From NCBI GenBank assembly GCA_963383645.1, contig OY726569.1, positions 33,009,592 to 33,073,591 on the forward strand: a stretch of 64,000 bases of DNA, in the 5' to 3' direction. Shown one piece after another: positions 46,150 through 58,593 of the stretch. Position 1 is the stretch's first letter. Each line of letters starts with the position of its first letter. The notes under the pieces were generated by a model. It searched no databases. It had not been told where the DNA came from and saw nothing but the letters and a program-made list of their open reading frames with translations. The translations under genes were made by a program, and so were the position numbers. This DNA comes from Muscardinus avellanarius (Eukaryota; Chordata; Mammalia; Rodentia; Gliridae).

Positions 46150-48590
46150 CAAAATTCTTTCTTCCAGCTTTTTGAAATAAATAGTGTATTATTGCTACGA
46201 AAGTCAGTCTCCATGAAATAACATACCAGTTCTTGCTCCATCTAACTGTAACTTAATATTCATTAATCAGCCTTTCTAAACCCCTCTCCCTTTCTCTCCT
46301 CAGCTTCTCATAACTACCATTCCACTTTCAACTTCCATAAAATCAACTTTTTTAGAATCCACATTTGAATGAAAAATCATAAGGCACCTTTCTGTGACTG
46401 GATTATTTCACTCTGTTTTATTCATGTTGTTACAGTTGATAAGATTTCATTCTTTTTACTGATGAATAGTATTCCATTGTGTACATGTGCTATATTTTCT
46501 TTATCCATTCATCAGTAGTTGGACATGAGGATTTTCTTTTTAGTGTCTTAGCTATCTGGATAGTGCTGCAATAAACATGAAGGTGCAGATGTATCTGACA
46601 TATTGATTTCATTTTCTGTGGATAAATACCCAGAAATAAGATTTTTAAATCATTTTACATATCTGAATAATTGTTTACATTTTGATGAGTGGATGCACAT
46701 TTCCACAGTAGATGTGCTACTTACATTCCCACCTATAAAGGTAAGAGTTTCTATTTGGACACATTCTGACAAACTCTGACAAATAATTTTTGCTGAGGTG
46801 AGGTGATGTCTCATTGTGACTTTGATTTCCCTAATGACTAATGTTGTTAAGCAATTTTTTTTCATATTCCAGTTGATGTGTTATATGTCTTCTTTTGAGA
46901 AATGCCTGTTTAGGTTTATAGCCCATTTTAAAAATTGTGTTACTTGAATTTTTGCTGTTTGGTTTCTGGGTATTTTTTTTTTTACATATTCTGAATCTCA
47001 ACCCTTTGTCAAGGTATAGTTTCCACATATTTTCTCCCATCTTGTACATTGTCTATTCACTTTGTTGATTGTTTCTTTTGTGGTGTAGTACTTTTTTACT
47101 TTAATATCATCTAATTTGCATATTTTTGTTTCCTGTGTTTTTGGATCTTGTCCACAAAATACTTGCCCACTCTAATGTCTTGAAGTGTTCTCCAATGTTT
47201 TCTTTGAATAGTCTCATAGTTTGGGATTTTTCCTTAAAGTATTTAATGTATTTTATTTGATTTTTATAACTGGCAATAGGAGTCTAGATTTACTCTTCTA
47301 CATGTATACAATTTTCCTCACATCATTTATGTTTAAAAAACTGTCCTTTATGCAATGTATATTTTAAAGCAATGTTGCAAAAAATCAGTTGTGATAGACG
47401 GGTTTATTTCTGTTCTGTTCCATTCATTTTTGTGTTTATTTCTTCCTATACCATATTGTTTGACTACTACCATTTTATTTAACATTTTGAAGTCAGATGA
47501 TATAATGCTTCTTACTTTTCTCCTTTTCCTTCTTGATTTGTTTTTGGACTTTTTTTCTTTTCTTTTCTTTTTCTTTTTTTTTTTTTTGCTGCTTGATGTA
47601 AATTTCTGACTGTTTTCTAGTTCTACAGAGAGTGTCACTAGTGTTTTGGCAAGGACTGGAGTGACTCTATAGGTCACTTTGGTTATTATAGACATTTTAA
47701 CAATATTGACTCTTTTAATTCATGAACATGACATTTTCCCCAATTTTTTATGTGTTTTCTTCAAATTTTTCAAAAATATTTCATTGATTTTCATTCTAGA
47801 TCCCTTTCATCTTTTTATTACATTTACTCCTATGTTTTTTTTTTTTTGTTGTTGTTGTTGTATATATGTGGTACTAGGAAATGAACCCAGGGGCATTCTA
47901 CCTTTTAGCTAAATTCCCAGCCAATTTTTTTTTTAAACACAGTCTTAATAAGTTGCTGAAGATCTTGCTAAGTTGATGAGGCTGACTTTGAAACTGAATG
48001 TGTCCTGCCTCAGTCTCCCAAATACTGAAATAACAGGTGTGTGCCACCATATCAGCTTACATACTTTCTTTTACCAGTAAGTTTTATACTTTATTATGTT
48101 TTCTTCTTACTCATTAATATCCCTCTCTTTCAGTTTGAAGAACTACATTTAGCAGGATTTTTTTGTAGCACAAATATATCTTAGATTTATTTGACCAAGA
48201 ATGTCTTTCTTTCTAATTTATAAGGGGGAGATTTTCTAAGTAAAATATTCTCAGCTGACAGTTTTTTTCTTTAGTTTCATATGGTAAAAGTCTCTTGTTC
48301 CTCTCTCCTGACCAGGTAAGATTTCTGCTGAAAAGTCAGTTGTGAATCCTTGAGAATCTTGACCTTTCACCTTTGATAGCTTGATTATAAAATTTCTAGT
48401 AAATTGATAGAGTTGAATTTGCCTGATGGCCTTTGGTCTTCCTGTACCTGGATATTTGTTTCCTTTTCTAAGTGTGGAAGTTTGCTCTTTATTTTTTCTT
48501 GAATAAGATTTTTCTACATTGGCATTCTTAAATTCCTATGGAGCTCCAAATAATCCAAATATTTGTTTTTTCATGTCCAACTCCCCAGTG
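46150..48590 (-). mobile_element. Old L1 (L1M-type), antisense, decayed and partly deleted
   Basis: 'atgaatagtattccattgtgtacatgtgc', 'tagtgctgcaataaacatgaaggtgcagatg', 'caaccctttgtcaaggtatagtttcc' and 'ttgaagtcagatgatataatgc' are reverse-complement L1 3'/ORF2. 48110-48590 ('tagcaggatttttttgtagc', 'tttctgctgaaaagtcagttgtg') matches the opposite end of the L1, so the middle is missing. A SINE interrupts it at 47836-48058. Confidence 0.8.
47836..48058 (-). mobile_element. B1-dID SINE, antisense
   Basis: (GTT)n-containing tail, 'gtggtactaggaaatgaacccaggggcattctacc', 'taacaggtgtgtgccaccatatcagct'. Confidence 0.9.
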
Positions 48591-50129
48591 AATGTGCTTG
48601 ATTCCTGTTTTCTGCCCTGTGTTGGGAGAGAAGAGCTAGAAACATTGTCTTTGTTATCTGGCTAATGTAATTCAAATATCTCAATCTGCAGGTATTGGCT
48701 TGGTGGTAGGAATTATGGGACCTTGCCTAGTTCTGCATTTTACCATGGTGGACCCGATACTTGATCTTAAATTGAACATCAGGATGTAATTTCCTCTCTT
48801 TCCCAAAGGTAGGAGGCATCCATTTTATGCTGTTCCGTTTGGAGTAGGGGGAGAAAAGATGCATCTACAAACCACCCCATAATTTGAAAAGGAAACTCAT
48901 TTTCTTTAAAAGGACAGAAAATCTTAACAAACCCTCTACCTTCACTTGATTTTAGTAACTTGCTTTTATTACAAATTTTAGTGATCACATCACTAAGCAA
49001 AATACTCTATTAATTTTGCTGTAGAAAACATCTCTTGATGTAAGGGTCAAGATGGTAATTGTTTCCCAAGTTGTGTCTCAGGAAATTAGAGATAGCTCAA
49101 TGTGGTTGAAACCACTAACCTTCCACTTGGTCCTATACAAGCGTGTGCTGGGTGACCTTTTGATATCAGAGGGTCAAACCTTCCACTCTCAGAGCATGCG
49201 GTGCCACTGTGCCACTGTGTCCTATGGGAAAGCATAAAATTTGATTATACACACAAAGTTCACTAATTTCTTCACTTTTTCTTACCTCAAATCACTTTTC
49301 TATACACCTCAGATGACCCTATATATTCCATAAATCCCCTAAGTCCTATTTTCCAGGAAGCACATTTGAGACTTGAGACTCCTGCCAGCTCTCATTCGGC
49401 CAACTTATGACTAAACTGTTTTTCTTTTGCACAACTCATTACTTCAATGACTGTCCTATTGCTAGGCAGGCAAAATGGGCCTCTGCAGGTAATAAATATT
49501 TATTGCATTCTTTAATAAGTTTTTAATTTTGCTATACTAATATCAGGCATGCTGGTCTCACCTGGCTTCCTTAGCCCTTGTGAAGGTAGTTGGGTGAATG
49601 AATAACTGTTCCTTTTGTTGTATCTGTAAGAGGACTGTCTGTGGAGGATTTTACCTACCCATCATATTACTCTGCCTTTGAAAAACTAATGTAATTACAA
49701 GTTTCAATGTCTTCTTTGTATAGTTTCTGCATAATAGTCAGGGTTTTTCTGAATATGCATTTGATGATTGATGACATTTGTTTTCAGTTTTAAAATCTAA
49801 AATTAAATCAGTCAATGTTATTTTTTGCTTTTATTTTAAAATATTTGCAATTTCATTTTAAATATAAATCTATCATCTTTATTTAATTTTTCTCTTGGAA
49901 AGCAAACTTTTTTTATTGTCTATGCTGAAAAAATATCATGGATAATAATTTCAGCACATATTTCATCCATGAAATCTTACGTTCTAAATACAACAGTATA
50001 AAATCCTATAGGCAGTGCAGTGGCTTTAGTTTTTGTACTAGACTATTATTAGGCAGAAATAAGCCTAAAACTCAAAAACCTTAGAAATGGCTATGTAGTT
50101 CATTAAAATTTTCAATTTAAGAAATGTTT
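48591..50129. other. Single-copy or unrecognised sequence
   Basis: No gene-like signal. Frames at 48779-49000 (-) and 49052-49237 (+) are short and unsupported. 49260-49500 may be an old LTR-derived piece, without a firm match. Confidence 0.4.
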
Positions 50130-50132
50130 GTA

Positions 50133-50745
50133 TAAGCCAGGTGTGGTGGTCTACGCTTGTTCCTGGGAGCCTGAGACAGGAGGATGATGGTTCGTGGATA
50201 GCCTTAGCTATTTAGTGAGGCCTTGTGCAAATTTAAAAAAAATGTTTTATTGGTGCATTGTAGTCATACATTTTAATGGGATACCAGATGGTGGAGACAT
50301 ATATGCACACATCATCCAATTAGCCCTTACCCAATTCCTGCCCATTCCCTCCCCCTCCCTCCTTCTCATGTTTGACTTAGTGATTGACTTTGATATGTAT
50401 GTTGAAGTCCATCATGTGCATTACAGAATTTCCCTCTTTCCCCTTCCAATCCTCCTCAATTAGGTCACCTTATTTGCTCATCTATAGAATTTCCTTCTTC
50501 ATCTAGAGTTCCTCCTATGACCCATTTTTTCCTAGCTTTTGCATATTAGGGATAACTTAGTGATGTGACTGAGTTATCTCATTTAGCATAATGTCCTCCT
50601 TTCCATCCATTTCCCTGTAAATGATGTTTTTTTATGGCCTTCTCTAATTTAGTGAGACCTCGTTTCAAAATAAATAATAAAAATAGGGGTGGGGGTATAT
50701 CTTGAAGGGACAATGCCCCTGGGTTCCACCCCCAGTACTGCTAAA
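50133..50745 (+). mobile_element. B1-dID SINE split by an L1 tail
   Basis: Left piece 50133-50234 ('gccaggtgtggtggtctacgc', 'agctatttagtgaggcc') and right piece 50646-50745 ('aatttagtgagacctcgtttc', 'gggttccacccccagtac') join into one SINE when the L1 is removed. Confidence 0.9.
50235..50645 (-). mobile_element. L1 3' end inserted in a SINE, antisense
   Basis: 'tttattggtgcattgtagtcatacattttaatggg' to 'atctcatttagcataatgtcctcctttccatcc' is the reverse complement of a truncated L1 (ORF2 end plus 3' UTR). A short duplication, aattta, is at both junctions (50230-50235 and 50646-50651). Confidence 0.85.
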
Positions 50746-50789
50746 AAAAAAAAATCATATATTAAGGAGACAATGACTCAGCAACATTC

Positions 50790-50857
50790 TTTTTTCCCAT
50801 TTGGTACTAAAGATTGGACCCAGGGTCCTTCTACCGCCAAGCTAAAAAACCTAGAGT

Positions 50858-50892
<35 letters not shown>

Positions 50893-50995
50893 TTGAAATA
50901 AGGTCTCACTAACTTGCTGGAGCTGACCTCTAACCTGCAATTCTATTTTAAGCTCTCAAATACTGGGATTACAGGCAAGTGTCATCATACCTGCC
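50790..50995 (-). mobile_element. B1-dID SINE, antisense, with internal (TTTA)n
   Basis: 'ttggtactaaagattggacccagggtccttctaccgcc' and 'gggattacaggcaagtgtcatcatacc'. The A-rich linker has expanded to (TTTA)n at 50856-50895. Confidence 0.92.
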
Positions 50996-51314
50996 TTGAC
51001 AGAAAATTTAAGTAATGGTATTTTAATCTTAAATATGTTTATTTTGGAAAAAGCATGATTTTATTACTAAATATATGCCTTATGTAGAAAATAATTAAGT
51101 AATAACAAATTGAACATTTATTTTTCAAAAAGTAACAGAACTTTTACTTCTAAGGTAAGTTTGGAATAAAATAGAGGAAGCATATTTAAGAAATCCGTTA
51201 TGATTATGTCAATATGATGGTAATTTTACTTCAGACTAACATTGTCAAGTATGAACAAATTTGTTTTTTCTATACTAGGAGATGGTCTGGATATATGAAT
51301 GAACATGAAGAGGA

Positions 51315-51471
51315 CTTGCTGAACATGGTACATGCCTATAATCCCAGTACTTGGGAGGCTGAGACAGAAGGGCCACAATTTTCAGGCCACCCTCAGAAAC
51401 TTAGAAAGACCCATTTCAAAATAAGAATAAAAAGAACTGAGGTAGAATGCTCCTGGATTTAGTCACCAGTA
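51315..51471 (+). mobile_element. B1-dID SINE, shortened
   Basis: 'atggtacatgcctataatcccagtacttgggaggctgagacag' and 'gaggtagaatgctcctggatttag'. Part of the ID-like half is missing. The flanks 50996-51314 and 51472-51639 hold nothing recognised. Confidence 0.88.
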
Positions 51472-51639
51472 ACTCCTCTTCCACCCCCTCATCCCTACAC
51501 ATAAAGAGTTAGAGCATTCTCAGAAGTGAGGATAATCCAATTTTTATAAACAATGATGAAGAAAATGTTTCCAGGCCATTCGCAAAAGTATGATTTATTG
51601 CGTTTTTGTATCTAGGCTTCAGAAAATGTGATAAACTCA

Positions 51640-51780
51640 CTATACTTATTTATAATACTTACTGTAGAATATAGAAGATGAAGCTCAGCAATTGATTTAC
51701 ACCAAGTCATGCTGAATTACAGAGCCTAAGCTCAAACTCATATTTTCAAGTCACAAACATCATGGTTCTTTTCTAAAAAT
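51640..51780 (-). mobile_element. MIR SINE, antisense (ancient)
   Basis: 'agaagatgaagctcagcaattgatttacaccaagtcatgctgaattacagagcctaagctcaaactca' follows the reverse complement of MIR. Confidence 0.6.
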
Positions 51781-51879
51781 AGTGTTCATTCATGCCCAGT
51801 GGGGCAGAATGTTGCAAAGGTAATGGGGAGAAGTCACCTGTTATGGAAGAACATACCAGCAATAATCTTTTTTGTTGTT

Positions 51880-52062
51880 GTTAGCATTCTATTACTCTGC
51901 CCAAATACTTGACAAGAACGGCATAGAAGAGGAAATGTTTATTTTGGCTCATGGTTTCAAAGGTTCAGTCCATAGTTTGCTAGCTGCAGGAATCAATGTT
52001 TGTGATGGCAGGGCATGGTAGGAGAAAGCTGCTCAGCTCATAGAAGCCAATGGGGTGGGAGG

Positions 52063-52118
<56 letters not shown>

Positions 52119-52361
52119 AGAGGAGAGGAGAGGAGAGGAGAGGAGAGGAGAGGAGAGGAGGGGAGGGGAGGGGAGGGGAGGGGAGGGGAAGGGAAGGGAA
52201 GGGAAGAGGAGAGGAGAGGAGAGGAGAGGAGGAGAGAGAAATAGTAAGAGGAGAGAGAAGGAGAGAGGAGTGAGGAGAGAAGGCAAAGAGAGAAGAGAGA
52301 GAATGAGGTGAGAGAGAGGAGAGAGAGTGGAGAGAGAATATATGAGAGAGGGAGAGACAGA

Positions 52362-52409
<48 letters not shown>

Positions 52410-52685
52410 AAGAAGAAGAAGAAGAAGAAGAAGAAGAAGAAGAAGAAGAAGAAGAAGAAGAAGAAGAAGAAGAGAAGAGAAGAGAAGAGAAGAGAAGAGA
52501 AGAGAAGAGAAGAGAAGAGAAGATGAGAGAGGAGAGACATACCAGAGACAGATATAGGCATTAGGCCCATACACAGTGACTTGTCTCCTCCATCCATGTC
52601 CCACTTTGAAACCTTGCCACACTGAAGATAAGAATTTAACACACAAGCTTTTAAGGAACATCCGAACAAAACCCAAACCGTGACA
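51880..52685 (-). mobile_element. MaLR-like solo LTR, antisense, with purine-tract expansion
   Basis: Starts 'tgttagcattctattactctgcccaaatacttgac', continues 'atgtttattttggctcatggtttcaaaggttcagtcc', and ends 'acaaaacccaaaccgtgaca'. On the minus strand this gives TGTCACGGTTTGG...AACA, an LTR-like TG...CA pair. No internal retroviral sequence is attached. Confidence 0.65.
52063..52533. repeat. Compound purine microsatellite, about 470 bp
   Basis: Successive arrays (GA)n, (GGAGA)n, (GGGGA)n, (GGGAA)n, (GGAGA)n, mixed GA, (GA)n, (GAA)n of about 18 units, (GAGAA)n. The plus strand is almost purely purine. It creates 70-250-codon Arg/Glu or Ser/Leu artefact frames. Confidence 0.98.
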
Positions 52686-53068
52686 GGTTTTAAATAGATT
52701 CTTTGGCCAACTCCACTTTTGAGGTTTACTATTTGCACTTAATAAAACACAGTTGTCATAAATATAGGAGTTAACCAATTATGAACTCCTCTATTCAGTG
52801 ATTTTTTTTAAATTTACCTATTATATACCAAATATTCCAGGATCCTGGGAATATATACATGGATGCAAAATTTTGTGCACTATTGAAAACTAACTAAAGT
52901 GTTCATTATGCATGAAATGTTACATTTAAAACCTGTCTAAGAAGTTAGCATTACTATAATCCTTAGGTATTATGCATCAGAGGACATGGAAGCAAGCACA
53001 GAGTAGTTTTCTGGGGTAATGGTTACACAGAAGATTCTATTTTTGAAAACTCATTAAAATGTACACTT
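52686..53068. other. AT-rich sequence, nothing recognised
   Basis: No feature supported. Confidence 0.5.
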
Positions 53069-53252
53069 TGCCAGTGTGGTAGTACATGCCTGTAATCCTA
53101 GGACTTGGGAGGCTGAGACAGGAGGATCAAAAGTTCAATACCAGCATTTTTACAAGACTCTCAGAAACCTAGCAAGATCCTTTTTCAAAACAACAACAAA
53201 AGTTTTGGGGTATAACTCAAGGTAGAATCACTCTGTGTTCTATCAATAAAAT
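53069..53252 (+). mobile_element. B1-dID SINE, diverged
   Basis: 'gtgtggtagtacatgcctgtaatcctaggacttgggaggctgagacagg' and 'ggggtataactcaaggtagaa'. Confidence 0.88.
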
Positions 53253-54797
53253 TTAAAGATCTACTAAGTTTATTATTTTGAAAAGAAGCGAGTACATTAT
53301 AAACATTGTGTGTTGTATATATTTTTTGCTTATTTAATATTAAACTATGATTAAAATTCCTAGATACCTTATATGTAACACAAAACACATATGCACATGC
53401 AAACATACACACATAAAAGTGAGAAATACAATAAAACTATTATACACAATACCAGAAATATTTAAAATTGTTTTTGGGAGAACAAATATCTATACTTACT
53501 ATATATCATAGAAAAATCAAGACCTAAACACCAAGGAAATTAGTGTTAGGTTGAAACTTCCCAAGTTTGGCTACAAATCCAAATTATAGGAGCCATGTGA
53601 AGACCCTAAACTGAGACACGAGGTATAACATTACTTTTAAAAATATCTTCATCATTGTAATGAACACAGTTGTTCTACACCTCCAAGTATCATTTAAAAT
53701 GCATTTGTAACTTGCTGAGATATTATCTATCATATATAAGAAATTTAAGCCCAAATGCCTTACTTACCAAAAACACTTTTTGTGACAAATTGAAAATTCA
53801 GTGTCTCAAGGAGATTTTTCTCAGTATTGAGATAGTTTGATACCATCTATTGAAAAAAAAAATAGGTAGAAAAAGAAATGGCTTCAGGGACTGAAAGCTG
53901 ATGTTATTTAAAGAAGTATATGATGGATGAAACTTTTGTTAATTGTAGTGCTTATCTAAGATTTGACATTATAATTTCAACTTTTATGTTTCTAACAACA
54001 AAAATTGCTTGCTTGCAGATTGGTTTTTGACATAGTTGTGACACTTGAGTTGAGATTTTAACACATAACATAATAATATTTTATTTAGTACAAATAGCAA
54101 TGTATTCACAGAGGAAATGTAAGCCTAAAATGAAACTGTGTACTTACATAAAAGGATGATGATCTTCTGGGTAATCTTGACCTTGTTTTAGGACTATAAG
54201 AAAAAAAAAACTGAAAATAACTCACTTTTGAAAATCATCATCCCTGGGCTAGAAATAAACAATAGAGAAAAAGTATAAATGATATGAAAGATAGATTTTA
54301 CTTGTCTTCCATCTTTTTGATGAATTTGAAGGGAGTGAGCTGTTTTATGAGCTGTATAGATGAATGAGGATCACAAAAGAGATGTGAGGACCTGATTATA
54401 GTTCTTGCTGCTTTTGTTTGCTCATTTCATAAATAAAGGTTACACAACGCAAGGTTGTCCTATTCTACCTAAAACAGACAAGGGGAAGAAAAGGTATCTC
54501 AGAACTGAAAGGGACTTAAAAACTTATTTGGTTCACATTTTTACCCAGTCACAAATTTCTTCCATAAATCATATATGATAATATGTTAAGAACTAAAAAT
54601 GCAATTACTATTTTTGCTATTAGATTGGCAAGGAGTGGAAAATATCTGAGTGTCCTTAAATAAAGTGTCCAGAATTGCTTATTGGCAGACAATTTGGTTT
54701 CGTATTGCCCAGAGGAAACTGAGAGTATTCAGATTTTGTTTCAATTTTCATGTATTCTGGCAACTAATTATTAAAAGTGTTATTTGTTATTCTTGTT
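53253..54797. other. AT-rich single-copy sequence, nothing recognised
   Basis: 1.5 kb without a recognisable repeat or coding frame. Confidence 0.5.
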
Positions 54798-55036
54798 AAA
54801 ATGTTAAAAATAGCTGGGCATGGTGGCGCTTGCTTGTAATTCCCGCACTTGGGAGGCTGAGACAGGAGGATCGCACAGGTTCGAAGCCAGCCTCAGCTAC
54901 TTAGTGAGACTCTCAGCAATTTAGTGAGACCCTGCTTCCAAATAAAAATATAAAATAGGTCTGGGAGGATAGCCCAGAGGTAGAAGGCCTCTGGGTTCCA
55001 CCCCCAGTACCACACACACAAAAAATGTTAAAAATA
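54798..55036 (+). mobile_element. B1-dID SINE with 15-bp target-site duplication
   Basis: Full-length and little diverged (54813-55021), with long linker, 'gtctgggaggatagcccagaggtagaaggcctctgggttccacccccagtacc' and a (CA)n tail. Perfect repeats aaaatgttaaaaata lie at 54798-54812 and 55022-55036. Confidence 0.96.
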
Positions 55037-55069
55037 AGGAAAACTGTGTTTGCAGCATATGGATCTAAA

Positions 55070-56080
55070 ACTCTCCTACAAACAATACTTTTATAGAAAA
55101 GTGATTGAAAAACACATCTATGTTAAAGGATGATATCCAAAGATACATATAAAACTTAAAAAAACAGCAAAAGGAATCATATTACCCAGTTAAAAAATAA
55201 GGCAAAAAATTTGAATTGATATCTTACTAAAGATAGTATTATACAAACATATGAAAAGATTCTCATCATCACTTCTCAATGGGGATTGCAAAATAAAATA
55301 ATGAAATACCACTACCCCTAGAATGGGTAAAATCTAAACAAGATTAACAATACCAATGGTTACAAGGATGGGGAACAACACAAATTCTCAGATTTATGGG
55401 GAATCAAAAGTATACAGATACTTTGTATTTTTCCAAATGAGTTCAGAACGTATTTTCACACATGAACTGATACAGATATGTTTACAGCAGTTGAATACAG
55501 AATTCTCAAAATTCGGAATTCACCAAAATGTCCTTTAATAGGTGAACTGATAATGTGTTGTAAAATCATGCAATGAAATATCTTTCAGTAATAAAAAGAA
55601 ATTAATAAAAAATCATGAAATAATCTAAATTTTACTATGAAGAAGTCAATCTGAAAAGAATACATACCACATGAGTTAAATTATACAATATTCTGGAGAA
55701 GAAAAACCTCCAGAGACAGTAAAAAGGTCTGCGGTTGCCAGGAGTTTGGGGGAAGGAAGGGTGAATTGGTGGATCACAGGGAATTCCATGGGCAGTGAAA
55801 CTATTCCATATGATACCATAATGGTGGATTCATGTCATTGTATATTTGCCCAAACCTACAGAATATGCAACATACATAGAAGGCCAATGTAAACTATGGA
55901 CATTTTTTTAAATAATAAGGCATCATTACTGACTCATCAATGATAACAAATGCGTCACATTAATGCAGGATGTTTATAATAGAAGAATCTGTGTATAGTG
56001 TATGCAGAGGCATTAATGAGAAATCTGAATTTTCTACAATTCTAAAACTTCTCTAAAAAATGGTCCATTAACTTTTTGCA
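55070..56080 (+). mobile_element. Old L1 3' end (L1M-type)
   Basis: 'ctcaatggggattgcaaaataaaataatgaaataccacta', 'gtcctttaataggtgaactga', 'gagacagtaaaaaggtctgcggttgccaggagtttggggg', 'ggcagtgaaactattccatatgataccataatggtgga', then the 3' tail 'ctaaaacttctctaaaaaa'. It is sense-oriented and runs to the 3' terminus. Confidence 0.88.
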
Positions 56081-56929
56081 AGTGATTGTTACTAATAAGT
56101 TTGTTTCCAACTGCCTACAACTTCCTTTTCAGATATGGTAGATTGAACAGTTGCACAGTGGTACACTTGTCTGGGAACTATTATCACATCTTAAGAGAAG
56201 GTTTTGGTTGAATGTTCCAAATGTAAGACTTATATAAAATTCTAAAGAAAATACTCCAAATTATGGAGAAATATTTTAAGTTATCAAATCTGAAAGATAT
56301 TTTCTTTCCCTCTCTCAAAGTCATTGATTTCAGGGGAAATAATATCATTTAAAGTAAATGTAATGTTTATAGCACAATTAGCTTTTTACTAATTTATCAT
56401 GTGTGAAGGTGAAGAGAGCATTATTATTTATCTATCAATTATTCTACTTAACGATATTTATAATACCTAGCATTTTACCACCCAATTATAATCTTGCGCC
56501 TGGATATGAGTTTAATTTCTTTTGACATCTCTTTATTGTTGATGCCCCTGTTTATACATTTCATGTGTAAGTACAGAGATTTATAGTACACTTATTTTTT
56601 ATGCTGTATAGAAATTATTGCAACATGGAAAACATAATAACAAGATTTTACCTTTATAAGACTACAATGGAAGAATGAAAACATTCAGCTGACAAATATA
56701 AAGAAACATGCACAGATATACCTATGGAAAAACAATTTACCATCTTGAAATTTTTCAAAAACTTGTGTGCAATAAAAACAGAAGGATACTAGGAATTCAG
56801 AAAAGTGACTATTGATTGAAGCTGAAAATATTTCAGTATGAGTTAGAAACAAGAATAGTACAAAATAACCTTAAAAATAAAATTGTAATCATAGCACTGA
56901 CGGTTACTGTTCACGATTCAGTTTTCATA
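56081..56929. other. AT-rich sequence, nothing recognised
   Basis: No feature supported. Confidence 0.5.
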
Positions 56930-57005
56930 TGCTAACCGTTTCACATCCATTATCTTCCTGAATCCTCCTACAACTTGGTAAAGCAAGTGGTATCTGTTGC
57001 TTTGG
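56930..57005 (-). mobile_element. MIR-like fragment, antisense
   Basis: 'ccgtttcacatccattatcttcctgaatcctcctacaacttggtaaagcaagtggtatc' matches the antisense MIR middle. Confidence 0.45.
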
Positions 57006-57011
57006 GATTAA

Positions 57012-57293
57012 AATAATTAAATATACTTTTATTGATGCATTGTAGTTTCACATCTTAATGAAGTTCAGAGTGATAAGAACATACATGCACACAGCTCTTG
57101 GTAAACTCCCCCTGACTCTCATCACTCTCTCATCTTCCTTTTTCATACCTGGCATTGAGATTGGCATTGAAAATTTTATATATGTACATAGCACAATGGC
57201 AGTGCTTTCTTCTTTTATTATCTCACCCCACCACCACCAATCTCCACTAGATTCCTCCATATTTCCACTTGGGTTACTCTTCCTCTTTTTTTT

Positions 57294-57346
<53 letters not shown>

Positions 57347-57689
57347 GCTGGGTATTGAAACCAGAGGCATTCTACCTCCAGCCTATCTCCCTATCCCCCC
57401 TTTTTACCTTTGAAAAAGGGTCTTGCTAAGATGCTGAAAGCCATACTAAGTTTCTGAGGCTGGCTTTGTACCTGTGATCCTACTGTCTCAGCCTCCCAAG
57501 AACTGGGGTTACTACAAGCTTGCATTACCATGCCTTATTCTCCTTCTTTATCTAAAGTCTCGCATGTATCCCAATTTCTCTCTAGCTTTCACATAGAGAA
57601 GCTTTCACTTTCTGTGACTCGCTAATCTCACTTCGCACAATGCTCTCTAGGACAATCAATTTTTCTTCAAATGATGTAATTTTGTTCTT
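57012..57689 (-). mobile_element. L1 3' end, antisense, split by a SINE
   Basis: Left piece 57012-57288 ('cttttattgatgcattgtagtttcacatcttaatg') and right piece 57535-57689 ('ctctctagctttcacatagagaagc', 'cgctaatctcacttcgcacaatg') make one truncated L1. Confidence 0.82.
57274..57549 (-). mobile_element. B1-dID SINE, antisense, with (TG)n tail
   Basis: Body 57289-57534, with (TG)n at 57296-57342, 'tgctgggtattgaaaccagaggcattctacc', and 'gcctcccaagaactggggttac'. Imperfect target duplications (57274-57288 and 57535-57549, 13 of 15 identical). Confidence 0.9.
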
Positions 57690-58060
57690 TTTAAAATACT
57701 TTTATTGGTGCACTATAGTCTCACATCATAATGTAGCTCATAATGATAGCGGGCTTTTCCCTGGTGCCCTCCTCATCTCTCTTGCCTCATACAAGGTATT
57801 AAGATTGACCTTAGTATTCTCACATATATATGCAATGTCACTGAGTGGACGGCCATTGTTTGTATAGTCCATAATTTTGTAATCTATTCATCTGTTGATG
57901 ATTCTATAATTTGGCTATTGTGAATTGTGCTGCTATAAACACGGATATGCATGCATCAGTATAGTATTTCAATTACTTTGGAAAAAAGATCCCCAAGAGA
58001 AGTATAGCTGGTTTGTATAGTGTTAGTCTATAAAGTTCTAACTCATAGGACTTTAGAGAA
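57690..58060 (-). mobile_element. L1 3' end and ORF2 end, antisense
   Basis: 'acttttattggtgcactatagtctcacatcataatg' restarts the same L1 3' UTR. 57885-58060 ('tctattcatctgttgatgattctataatttggctattgtgaattgtgctgctataaacac') is antisense ORF2. This is the second such head-to-tail pair of L1 ends in the window. Confidence 0.85.
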
Positions 58061-58103
58061 AGTATAAGGTCATCCTAGAGAGTTCTTAAAAATAACACAG
58101 GGG

Positions 58104-58345
58104 ACCAGGACTGGTGATGTGTGCCTGTAGTCCAGTACTTGGAGGATGAGACAGGAGTACCACAGGCTCAAGTTCAGCTTCAGCAATTAGGGAGACTCTA
58201 AGCAATTTAGGGAGAACCTATTTCAAAATAAAAAAATTAAAAGGGCTAGAGTGTGGCATAAAAACCACATGCCCAAGGTGGGAGGCAGGTTCAATCCACA
58301 ATACCATAGGAAAAAAATAAAGGAGAAAAAAAGAAAAGAAAATGC
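58104..58345 (+). mobile_element. B1-dID SINE
   Basis: 'gatgtgtgcctgtagtccagtacttggaggatgagacagg' and an ID-like half with inserted bases ('gtggcataaaaaccacatgcccaagg', 'ggttcaatccacaatacc'). 58346-58545 is unassigned, and (TA)n lies at 58548-58562. Confidence 0.88.
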
Positions 58346-58593
58346 CATGGGGGAAGGAGTTTACAATCCCATTCAAGTGCATATAAGGGCCTGACTGCCT
58401 TCCTGTTTGGGAGTAAAAATAAGAATTGTTTCCAAGGAAGACAAGAATAAATTAAATGAGCATTAGAAAAACTACTGTTGGTGTCTAAAAGTCATGAGTG
58501 TTTCAATATGTTCTTTATGCCTCTTCAATCTGTTTAGCATGTGTAATATATATATATATATATTGTCAGCTTTTAGGATAGTAGCAAATAAAA

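Noticed and set aside
51980..52778. Two overlapping minus-strand open frames of 252 and 246 codons
   Set aside because: They run through the purine microsatellite, where repeating GA/GAA/GGAGA units lack stops. The Ser/Leu-repeat products are artefacts.
57058..57429. 123-codon plus-strand frame
   Set aside because: It spans an antisense L1 tail, the (TG)n tract and an antisense SINE.
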